Shown one piece after another: positions 1 to 8,433 of a stretch of DNA of 64,000 bases. Position 1 is the first letter of the stretch. The number at the start of each line of letters is the position of its first letter. This DNA comes from Chionoecetes opilio. Lineage: Eukaryota > Arthropoda > Malacostraca > Decapoda > Majidae. Below the pieces are notes generated by a model. The model was not told the DNA's origin and did no database searches. It worked only from the letters and a program-made list of their open reading frames with translations. The stretch is taken from the NCBI GenBank assembly GCA_016584305.1, contig JACEEZ010022552.1:35735-99734 (forward strand), read 5' to 3'. The translations under genes were made by a program, and so were the position numbers.

Positions 1-350
1 ACCACAACCACACAACAGAACATACAGCACAGTCATGGAACTAACCTGCCGCCACAACCACACAACAGAACATACAGCACAGTCATGGAACTAACCTGCC
101 GCCACAACCACACAACAGAACATACAGCACAGTCATGGAACTAACCTGCCGCCACAACCACACAACAGAACATACAGCACAGTCATGGAACTAACCTGCC
201 ACCACAACCACACAACAGAACATACAGCACAGTCATGGAACTAACCTGCCACCACAACCACACAACAGAACATACAGCACAGTCATGGAACTAACCTGCC
301 ACCACAAGCACACAACAGAACATACAGCACAGTCATGGAACTAACCTGCC
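1..350. repeat. 50-bp tandem satellite, seven copies
   Basis: Seven head-to-tail copies of a 50-base unit that starts ACCACAACCACACAACAG and ends CTAACCTGCC fill the first 350 bases. Copies differ only by single substitutions (for example the c-to-g change in the last unit near 308), so the array is young or homogenised. It runs off the left edge, so its true length is unknown. Short reading frames through it are an artefact of the repeat. Confidence 0.97.
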
Positions 351-650
351 ACCTTCCAGAAAATTACACACATTGTCATCTCTCTTGGATACCAACTGGA
401 ATGTCTCCTTTATTATCTGCTGTTGCATCTCCTCATTCTGAAAAGAAAAATGCTTTTCTCTTTATGGGAAATGACACAATTACGTCAAAAAGCCAATCTT
501 TTCAAAGCATCCAAAAAGTTGGATCTCATCAATGTGTCAAGAAGCTGAAACTGACTAGATGTTATCAAATCATCCCAAACACCAGAAGTCTTCAAACCAT
601 CGAAAATGGATGAAATCCAATCAATGCATTAAAAACTTCACATCTTTGCA
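351..650. other. No gene recognised (flank of LINE)
   Basis: AT-rich sequence between the satellite and the first recognisable reverse-transcriptase codons. A 92-codon open frame crosses it but starts inside the satellite and shows no known motif. It may be the decayed upstream part of the LINE that follows. Confidence 0.4.
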
Positions 651-2500
651 GTGTCGAGAACACTTTCAGATCTTAGCAAAGCATCAAAAACATTATGTAC
701 TGCATGCACAAAGAATATTTTAAGGTCAGCAGTCCTGGATGCATCTATTGGCATTCACCAGGGGGCTCCATCGAGCTGTTTGTTATTTGTAATACAGGTT
801 GAAGTTCCCAAATTCGGCATCCCAAGACTCAGCAACACCCAAAACTCGGCTATGGTTCCGGATTTTCCAAAACATGGCAGAACACCCAAAACCCGGCGCG
901 TAGTTGCTGGGTCGGCCGCTAGGTGCCACCACACTAGGCCGCTTGGTTTCTCCCGTCGATTTGTTTGTTGTTATTGTTCAGTGGTGTTGTGACTGTAGAG
1001 TTGTGTACACTGTTATTTTGTGTACTTCTACAGGTCTGTTATTGGTATTATGGCTCCCAAACGTCCAGGAACACCTACTGGTGGAAGTGAAAAGAAAAGG
1101 CTGATTTTCATGTTTTTTTTCCCCCTTAATATATCTACGTTCTAAAAGTCGGAAAATTCCATTACTCGGCTCGGCGCTGGTCCGGAGGTTGCCGAGTTTG
1201 GGAACTTCAACCTGTATACGTAGATGATATGATACGCATGTTAAAGACAGTGGGAGTCGATGGTTTTCTAGGTAGTCTGCACGCTTTATTGTTAATGGAC
1301 GACACGGTCACACTGGCTACAAGTCGAGAAATATGTGAAAAGAAGTTCGATATTGTGTGTCAGTTTTGCAGCGAAAGTGGCATGGTAATTAATGCAAAGA
1401 AAACCAAATTCTTTGTAATTAATGGCCAGGAATGTGACAGGCGATCTTTGTCAAGTGGTGGAGTGAGTGTGGATTATGCCTCTGAATATCTGTATCTTGG
1501 TGCATGGTTCACTGACTCGGGGAAAAGTGAGTCGGCTATGGCGCGGCACGAAACTGCATCTGAAGCAATTGTGAATAAGTTCTCAATATTTTGTGCTAGT
1601 AATACACAGATGCCGTTTATATACAAAAGAATTGTATTTGATGCTGCCGTGACGACGTCATTGTTATATGGTTCCGAATCGTGGCTGACGAATAGAATAA
1701 AAGGAATAGAAAAGCAGTACAATAAACTGATTAAGTGTTTACTGGGTATAGTATAAATCTGTGTATGGTGGAGGCAGGCATCCCGCCAGTCCAGACAATA
1801 ATTGAAAAAAAGAAGTCTAGTTTTGTGAAGTCAAAACGTGTTCGTATAGATTTTGATGAACCATTCCACCTTGTGTACCATATATGTAGTGAAGCGAGTA
1901 CGCCTGGAGCTCGATTCCTTGACAGATGTGTGGGGATTGCTAATATGAACCCATTAGAAAAAATAACAGAAACCGTACGTGAAAAGGCACAGGGGGCAAC
2001 AAAGCTAACAAACTATATTACTGACATGAACCCGACTATGACAGTGCACCCGATATATACCAGTAAAGTGTATATTCCTGATCATAAACGTGAATCTTTC
2101 ACTAGACTGCGTCTCATGTCTCACAACCTCAAAGTAGAGGTTGGGAGGTGCAGCCGTACACCGCCAGAGGAACGTGTGTGTCAGTGTGATGATAGTCAGG
2201 TGCAAACAGAGAAACACGTATTGATAGACTGGCCATTGGCTTCCCGGTGCCGTGAAAGGTACCCAATGTTGAACTTTTCTGATATTGGCGAATTATTCAA
2301 TGAAAGAACTTATTTGTGCGAGTTGTGCAATTTTGTATATGAAGTACTTCATATTTATATGTAATTTCATATGCTCCTCTCAAAGTTAATTGTTTATTTA
2401 GTGTTATTATGGACAAAACAAAATAAGATGTTCTTTTGTATAGATTTTTGTGTGTATTGTGTTATGCTTTGTCAATAAACTACTACTACTACTACTACTG
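651..2500 (+). mobile_element. Non-LTR retrotransposon (LINE), 5'-truncated, RT split by a MITE
   Basis: Reverse-transcriptase blocks are visible in order: the GIHQGAPSSCLLFVI block (about 747-794), then, after a 420-bp inserted MITE, YVDD (1217-1228), the catalytic-type LLLMDDTV block (about 1291-1314) and the thumb-like YLYLGAWF and LLYGSESW blocks (about 1489-1686). A frame change near 1745 leads into a C-terminal region with a Cys/His cluster (VCQCDD...H, about 2176-2220) ending at 2364. The 3' tail carries AATAAA (2474-2479) and a (TAC)n tract (2481-2499). The catalytic box reads LMDD rather than the usual F/YxDD. Clade not assigned. The element is broken by the MITE and at least one frameshift, so it is a fossil. 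Confidence 0.88.
795..1214 (+). mobile_element. Tigger/pogo-type MITE, family C, copy 1
   Basis: A 420-bp element with terminal inverted repeats starting CAGGTTGAAGTTCCCAAA and ending in its complement, flanked by TA (793-794 and 1215-1216). It sits exactly between the codons for FVI and YVDD of a reverse transcriptase, and removing it with one TA restores that frame. Inside, at 1050, is an ATG followed by codons for MAPKRPGTPTGG, the start of a pogo/Tigger transposase (lysine-rich leader before a CENP-B-type helix-turn-helix), which soon becomes 3' sequence. It is therefore an internally deleted, non-autonomous derivative. Confidence 0.92.
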
Positions 2501-3300
2501 GTACAGCAGATGAAGCACAATGCGGCACAATAGGAACACAAATCAATGTCCGTCTTTATTTCAAGTACCTTACTTGAACAATAAATTAAGTATCATAAAA
2601 TTGAAATAAAAATGTCATACCTCCTTCCGAAGACAGGAAATTGAAGAGGATAGTGACTAATCGGCAGCTAACCTAACCGTGACTAAACCGGCAATCGGCA
2701 GCAGCTTCCACGTCACTTGAAGTAAATTAAGATGCACTGTAAGAAACCTTTGATCGTACTTTTATCATTAATGCATATACATATAACCTAATATGTCATG
2801 GACTAACCCAAACGCAACTCTGCCACCATCCGGATGATTTCTTGTGACATCGTTGAAGATGGCACGAAGGGAGTTGCTTGTTCGGTCATCCCTGGCTCCT
2901 TCCTTCTTTCAGGTGGTTGCGGATGTCTGTCAGAGGGTTGTAGGATTATGTGCCGTGGTTGTGTTCCCTCTTTTCCGTCAGTGAGTCAGTCGCCTTGATG
3001 ATACTGGCAGTCCCTCTGCAGTTTTTGTCGGCACATTTGAGGTGCCAGTATGGAGCATGGAGCCAATGTTGTTGGCAATTTTGTACTGCCAGCCCAGGGA
3101 GCTCTTGTATATGGTTGTCCCATGGTTGATGTTACCTTGGATAATGGAGTAGTTGGCCGGCATCTAGAAAATAGATGGCACTTTATCTTGTTGCTGTACT
3201 TTGTATCGATGAGACCCCGTTCTTATCTGTCAAAGGTATGACAAGAGAGTTTCCTGGTCACCCTCGTCACCCCAAACAGAGTATCACTTGTTGGTCAGAG
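2501..3300. other. No gene recognised
   Basis: Unique-looking sequence with short open frames only (about 60-115 codons), none with a motif I recognise. An AATAAA lies near 2580. Nothing else is supported here. Confidence 0.4.
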
Positions 3301-3303
3301 ACT

Positions 3304-3885
3304 TTAGTTCCCAAGTCGGTCTTGAGCTTACTGTGCCTTACTGTTTCGGTCGTTAATGTTGATGGTTCTAGACCAGAGGTCGGCAACCCAGAATTTGAGA
3401 AGAGCCAGTTTCTTCAAACTTGGCAGGGCAGCAGTGCTGATGGCGCCGCAGTGTACATTATGAATGCAAATTACCAAACAGTAAAATGTTCCTCCTCCAT
3501 AATACCATATGGGCGTTAAATATACCCACAGACAAGATAATCAAATACAGTTTGATAATAATAATAATAATAATAATAATTAGCTAAAAGAATTCATGCC
3601 AATATTTTCCTATAGACCCAGGACCTGGGTCACATACACTAGTGTACTGCGGCTATCTACGCCAGTATTTTCTCCCTTATTTTTTTCTTTATGCTAATTT
3701 GGACATTTTTAAAAGTAGGTGGCAGGAGCCGCTCAGGTTTCTTGAAAGAGCCGCATGCGGCTCCGGAGCCGCAAGTTGCCGACCGCTGTTCTAGACTAAC
3801 TTCCCAAGCCAGTCTCGAGCTTACTGTGTCATACTGTTTCGGTCGTTAATGTTGCTGGTTCTAGACTAAGTTCCCAAGCCAGTCT
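3304..3885. repeat. About 72-bp tandem duplication split by a hAT MITE
   Basis: The segment TTCCCAAG...TTACTGTTTCGGTCGTTAATGTTG...TTCTAGAC occurs at about 3308-3373, again at about 3801-3870 and begins a third time at about 3873. The hAT MITE at 3374-3788 lies at the junction of the first two copies, having used TTCTAGAC as its 8-bp target. Confidence 0.75.
3374..3788 (+). mobile_element. hAT-type MITE
   Basis: A 415-bp element beginning CAGAGGTCGGCAACCC and ending GTTGCCGACCGCTG, with imperfect inverted ends of the CAGnGGTCGGCAACC type common in hAT elements. An exact 8-bp target duplication TTCTAGAC flanks it (3366-3373, 3789-3796). It contains the palindromic GCCGCATGCGGCTCCGG near its right end and a (TAA)n tract near 3557-3581. 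No transposase frame survives. Confidence 0.9.
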
Positions 3886-4033
3886 CAGTCAAGTTCAGTG
3901 CTGGGCACTTGCAAGGGAAGGACGTGGTGTTTAGAGCTCCCTGGGATTAGTGATGTCAAGTGAGATGGTGGCCAGTGAGGTATTAGTGGAACTGAGGCAG
4001 TTGAGAGCGCAGGTGTGTGACCTCACAGAGGCA

Positions 4034-4212
4034 TAAAATAAGATAAGATACTTTGATCCTATCTAGACACTTTGCAAGTACCAACTACAAGGTTATTGAC
4101 TATACAAAGCGCCACCACGCCAGGACGAACTTGGTGGACTCGAACCGCTGACCGAATGCAGGGACTCTACACGCAAGCTCACGACTCTACCAACCGAGCC
4201 ATCCTGACGGGT
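4034..4212 (-). mobile_element. tRNA-derived SINE
   Basis: Read on the minus strand it begins with a tRNA-like head: A box TGGCTCGGTTGG (4190-4201) and B box GGTTCGAGTCC (4136-4146), followed by a short body and an AAGATAAGATAAGAT tail. An exact 11-bp target duplication TCACAGAGGCA flanks it (4023-4033, 4213-4223). These are the hallmarks of a Pol III-transcribed SINE moved by a LINE. Confidence 0.9.
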
Positions 4213-4223
4213 TCACAGAGGCA

Positions 4224-4620
4224 AGGAGAGGCCACGATGACGTCGTGAGAGACCTGGGGGACGTTGTAGCTTCCCTCAAGATGGAGAATGCCGAGCTCAG
4301 GCAGTTACTGGGGAAGCGAAGTGTTCCAACAACGCCAGTCCCTCTGCCTTGACGGAAGAAAGAAGCATGGAAACAAGTGAGGAATAAGGAGACTGCCCGT
4401 GAGAGACCACAGGCTCCGCCCCCTGAGACTAGGAATAGCTTACAGATCTATCTATCTTCTTAAACAGATGATGGTGTAGAGTCTATATGGGTGGAAATTA
4501 GAGAAGGAACTGATAAGATAGTGTACCGGTGCCACATCAATCCTCCAGACCCCTAGTAAGTCATATTTATATACCTAACTTAACCGTTTCTGGTTGAAAT
4601 AACTGTAGATTTTTGGTAGT
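4224..4620. other. No gene recognised
   Basis: Sequence between the SINE and the second family-C MITE. The stretch 3960-4330 with the SINE removed reads as moderately GC-rich single-copy DNA, but I see no open frame of useful length or any motif. Confidence 0.4.
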
Positions 4621-4621
4621 A

Positions 4622-5114
4622 CAGGTTGAAGTTCCCAAACTCGGCAACCTCGGGACCAGCGCCGAGCTGAGTAATGGAATTTTCCGACTTTTAGAACGTA
4701 GATATATTAAGGGGGAAAAAAGCATGAAAATCACTGAAAAACTGAGGTTCCGCCATCCAACTTCTTCAAAAGGTCAATTTTCTCAGAAATAGTTAACACA
4801 TTGTTCTTCCTTTTCTTTTCACTTCCACCAGTAGGTGTTCCTGGACGTTTGGGAGCCATAATACCAATAACAGACCTGTAGAAGTACACAAAATAACAGT
4901 GTACACAACTCTACAGTTACAACACCACTGAACAATAACAACAAACAAATTGGCGGGAGAAACCAAGCGGCCTAGTGTGGTGGCACCCAGCGGCCGACCC
5001 GGCAACTACGCGCCGGGTTTTGGGTGTTCTGCCGTGTTTTGGAAAATCCGGAACCATAGCCGAGTTTTGGGTGTTGCCGAGTCTTGGGATGCCGAGTTTG
5101 GGAACTTCAACCTG
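4622..5114 (-). mobile_element. Tigger/pogo-type MITE, family C, copy 2
   Basis: A 493-bp copy in the opposite orientation to the one at 795-1214, with the same 18-base terminal repeats and TA target duplication (4620-4621, 5115-5116). On the minus strand from 4859 it retains about 42 transposase codons: the MAPKRPGTPTGG leader, a basic SEKKRKNN segment and the start of a CENP-B/Psq-type helix-turn-helix (LTISEKIDLLKKL), then a stop. It is longer than copy 1 and so shows more of the parent's N-terminus. Confidence 0.92.
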
Positions 5115-5410
5115 TATATGTATTGCCATTATTATTCAATTGTGCCATGGGAAATGGGGTTCATAAGACTCAGAATGAGGAGATCTACACGATGAGACAG
5201 GTTAGAATTGGCAGGCTCGAGGATGATCCAAGTCACAATACCGAAATGACATTCAATCTTTTAAAAGTTCTTTTGCGACGTTATTATTCATTTCCGAGGG
5301 CTGATGTAGTGGTTAGAAATACGGCAAATGGTCAGAGCTACAACCTGATGATGGTAATAACTGCGTGCCTTGTAATGCTTTAAACTGCAGTTGAACCCCA
5401 AAGGGTAATG
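5115..5410. other. No gene recognised
   Basis: A 99-codon frame (5084-5383) starts inside the MITE and shows no recognisable domain. Nothing further is supported. Confidence 0.35.
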
Positions 5411-5485
5411 AATTGCAGGCGGAAGCTTATAGAGAATGTTTCTTAGAAACCAATAAGGTAAACAGAAACCATACTACCAATTGGG
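5411..5485 (+). mobile_element. Tigger-like element fragment
   Basis: About 75 bases (GGCGGAAGCTTATAGAGAA...GGTAAACAGAAACC) match the internal region of the Tigger-like element at about 10590-10650 and, in reverse, 49720-49770. It is a short fossil next to a foldback element. Confidence 0.6.
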
Positions 5486-6179
5486 TTAATATTCTGCAGG
5501 AGTTGGCTGGCTCCACAGGCCTTACAGCTTACTTTTTCTCCATTATTTTCGGCTCAGTATATTGTGCAGCAGTCATTCACTTGAGAAAAACAAAAATATA
5601 ACTTATTTATATATAATAATTACTAGGTTAGGTTACGTTTAGGTTAGATTTAGGCTATGTTTAGGTTTAGTTAAGGCTATGTTAGGCTTAGGATAGGTTT
5701 GGGTAAGGTTTTGTTGAGTTAGGTATTTAGGTTAAAAAAAACAAATTTGATGATGCACGATTGCCTGGGTGGATGGCGCCGCCAACTCCTGCGGAATATT
5801 TACCCCCAATTGTGTAGGGAATTCTGATCCTAGTGTAAAATATTACCTATCTTTGGTTTCCGGAAGTGAATGACTACTACACATTATACTGAGCCAAAAA
5901 TAATAAAGGAAAAGTAAGTTGGAAGGTCTGTGTAGCCCGCAAACTTCTGCGGAATATTAACCCGAAAAAGAAATTGAACGTAAATATTCCGCAGGAGTTG
6001 GCGTCAACCACCCGGGTAATCGCGCACCATCAAATTAGTTTTTCTTAACCTGAATAACTCAATAAAACCTAATCCAAACCTACCCTAGACCTAACCTAAC
6101 CTAAACCAAACCTTAACATAACTTAAATCTAACATAACCTAACCTAAACCTAACCTGGCAATTATTATATAAAAATAAG

Positions 6180-7256
6180 GGTAATAATGGACGAGGACTT
6201 CGCGGTCATTTTCAGACACCGACTATTTTTTCCTGGCCTACAATAGGTGCTTTTTCTAATCGAGATAGTTTTATTTTGCGCAAACCCATAATTAAAAAAA
6301 AAAATAATAATAATAATCAGCATCGAATTTTATGGTACCATTTCCATTAAAAACACTATTTCTCCATCAGAAAAAACACTAAAACTTGGTCGGGAAAAAT
6401 TAGTCAGGGTCTTATAGGTTTTAATGAAACCTACCCTAACCTTATAGGTTTTAATGAAACCTAACCTAACCTTTTTATGTTTTAATGAAACCAAACCTAA
6501 CCTTAACCTAACCCTTGAGGCCCAGAACGTAATTTTCATTGTAATTTGGACACCATTAGACGATTTTGAGTGAAAATAAGCAATATTTTAAAGATATGAC
6601 CTTTTTAAGTATCCTTGTCGACTAACTAATTTGGTATATTGTTACTTTCCGTAATTTTATGGCTGACAACAGACGATTTTTTATAACAAAGGAAAGATCT
6701 GGACGTGAAGGGGTTAAAGGTTTTAATGAAACCTAACCTAACCTTATAGGTTTTAATGCAACCTAACCTAACCTTATAGGTTTTAATGAAACCTAAGCTA
6801 ACCTTATAGGTTTTAATGAAACCAAACCTAACCTTATAGGTTTTAATGAAACCAAACCTAACCTTATGTTTTAATGATACCTAACCTAACCTTATAGGTT
6901 TTAATGAAACCAAACCTAACCTTATAGGTTTTGAAACCAAACCTAACCATATAGGTTTTAATGAAACCAAACTTAACCTTAAAGGTTTTAATGAAACCCA
7001 ACCTAACCTTATAGGTTTTATTAAAACCTAAAAGACCTGGACTAAATTCTCCCGGCCAAGTTTTAGTGCTGTTTCTGATGGAGAAACCGTGTTTTTAATG
7101 CAAACGGTGCCATAAAATTCGATGATTTTTTTTTTTTTTTTACTATGGGTTTGCGCAAAATAAAACTATATCCATTAGAACAAGCACCTATTGTAGGCCA
7201 AGAAAAAATAGTCGGTGTCTCTAAAAACGACCGCGAAGTTCTCGTCCATTATAACC
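6180..7256. mobile_element. Long-TIR element with 30-bp TTAGG-like satellite core
   Basis: Inverted arms of about 220 bp (6180-6405 and 7040-7256; ends GGTAATAATGGACGAGG and its complement) enclose about a dozen copies of a 30-bp unit, TTATAGGTTTTAATGAAACC plus a CTAACC-rich part. An 8-bp duplication AAAATAAG flanks the element (6172-6179, 7257-7264). A TTAA-flanked MITE (6512-6713) has landed inside the core. Partial relatives occur at 49612-49690, 58950-59045 and 61740-62050. Confidence 0.82.
6512..6713 (+). mobile_element. piggyBac-like MITE, copy 1
   Basis: About 202 bp from CCCTTGAGGCCCAGAACG to GATCTGGACGTGAAGGGG, bounded on the right by TTAA and on the left by the decayed CTAA. It matches the cleaner copy at 37215-37420 along its length. 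It interrupts the 30-bp tandem array of the surrounding element. Confidence 0.8.
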
Positions 7257-7300
7257 AAAATAAGTGCTAAATTTTTGGTTTCCTGTGTGGGTTGTCGCTA

Positions 7301-7383
7301 AAAGGTTCCCGTGGTGTAACGGGAAGCAAAGCCGCCCGGCAAGCGGAAAGTCCCGGGTTCGATTCCCGAGCGGTGCAACCTTT
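7301..7383 (+). repeat. tRNA-like sequence (SINE head or tRNA pseudogene)
   Basis: Contains an A-box-like TGGTGTAACGG (7312-7322), a perfect B box GGTTCGATTCC (7356-7366), a CCGC/GCGG anticodon-arm-like stem and a 7-bp closing stem AAAGGTT/AACCTTT. The anticodon loop lacks the expected T33 and the T-stem has a mismatch, so a working tRNA is unlikely. It sits inside a foldback-element arm, as expected for a mobile SINE. Confidence 0.55.
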
Positions 7384-7519
7384 ATTGGTGAGACCCCCTA
7401 CTCTAACATTTCCGGAAGTGAATAACTACTGCACAATATACTGAGCCGAAAAAAATAAAGAAAAAGTAAGCTGTAAGGCCTGTGGAGCCCGCAAACTCCT
7501 GCGGAATATTAACCTCGAA

Positions 7520-8339
7520 CTTGTCTGAACATCTACCTAGGTTATAGGGTAGCTACATTCACATTGTAAATTTTTAACGGCGACAGTTCCAATAAACCGC
7601 CCACAGTAGCCAGCTGTCAGTCAGGCTGAGGCGCCGCCCCGCCTCCCTGCCTTCAGGTGGACGTCAACTTACGAAATATTGGTAGAACTTGGAAAGTCTT
7701 GGTTTGCCATGGTTATTGAAGACTAGAATGGCCTTGATCATTGTTCGGTGCCACTGTGTCAACTTTTTCTTACTGTCAGAAGTCCTCTGCGCCTGTGTCT
7801 TGTCCGCGTCTGTCAGACTGTGATGAGGACGATGGCGGGTTCGGCTGGCCCTTGTTTTGACAATTTGTCATTTGCGAAAGTGAAAGAAAACACGTACCTG
7901 ATGATTTAAACATTTATCTATTGATTATGCTTCAAAACTTTAAATAGAAACATAGGTTTCAGTTTAATATGAATGTTGACATACGTTTTAATACCGTACC
8001 AACGGTACCGTTCACGTAAAATCACATGAGAAAAGCTGTCGATAATCATGTTAACTTAGTTTGCAATGTTCTTCCCCCATCTTTCCTGAATCTCGTATAC
8101 TATTCAGAATATATCAAGAAAGTAAGGACATTTAATCATGTAGCTTCAGATCAAAAAGAAATTTTGCCGACCAACGGAGTTCCAGTCCAGACCAAGACCC
8201 AGACACTGACGATCAGCTGACATCCCATGTCAACAAAGCCCACGTGTGTGTGTGTGTGTTGGCCCACCACGGCATTAGCGGCTGTGTACTGCAGCTTCCA
8301 AACACCGGCCATCACGAGCAACCACCATATGTACTCTCA
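7520..8339. other. Presumed promoter/5' flank of the CCDC59-like gene
   Basis: A GC-richer patch at 7600-7665 and a (TG)n near 8244-8261 precede exon 1. No TATA box or other core element is convincing. An in-frame upstream ATG at 8244 extends the exon-1 frame, so the true 5' end may lie higher. Confidence 0.35.
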
Positions 8340-8433
8340 ATGGAGTCAGGAAATACAAACAACAAGAAGAAATTCAACAGACGTGCCTACTTGAAGCAGA
8401 AGTTGAGGGCAAAATATGGCAGTCAACAAGAAG
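8340..8433 (+). CDS. CCDC59: CCDC59-like exon 1
   Basis: Encodes 31 residues starting MESGNTNNKKKF and ends in phase 1 at CAACAAGAAG|GTTAGT. A 90-base hairpin (8471-8560) begins 37 bases inside the intron. Confidence 0.8.

Larger units (their letters stand above)
5486..7520. mobile_element. Foldback element with TTAGG-like core (composite)
   Basis: The left arm (5486-5640: GCAGGAGTTGG, GGCTCCACAGGCC, TTACAGCTTACTTTTTC, then AGGTTAGG tracts) is mirrored by a right arm split into 6030-6179 and 7265-7515. The split is caused by a second long-TIR element (6180-7256) and a tRNA-like insert (7301-7383). The centre holds degenerate TTAGGT/ACCTAA tracts (5625-5735, 6050-6160) and a further palindrome, 5745-6030, of the same GCGGAATATTAACCC motif. 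Another copy of the right arm lies at 46975-47300. No protein is encoded. Confidence 0.7.

Noticed and set aside
1..350. Direct repeats resembling a CRISPR array
   Set aside because: The 50-bp units are contiguous without spacers, and the genome is eukaryotic; it is a satellite.
5600..7040. Telomere (TTAGG) tract
   Set aside because: The repeats are degenerate, occur in both orientations and are enclosed by inverted arms with target duplications, so they belong to mobile elements, not to a chromosome end.
8244..8339. Upstream start for the CCDC59-like exon 1
   Set aside because: The extra 32 codons begin in a TG repeat and show no resemblance to the family; kept only as an alternative.
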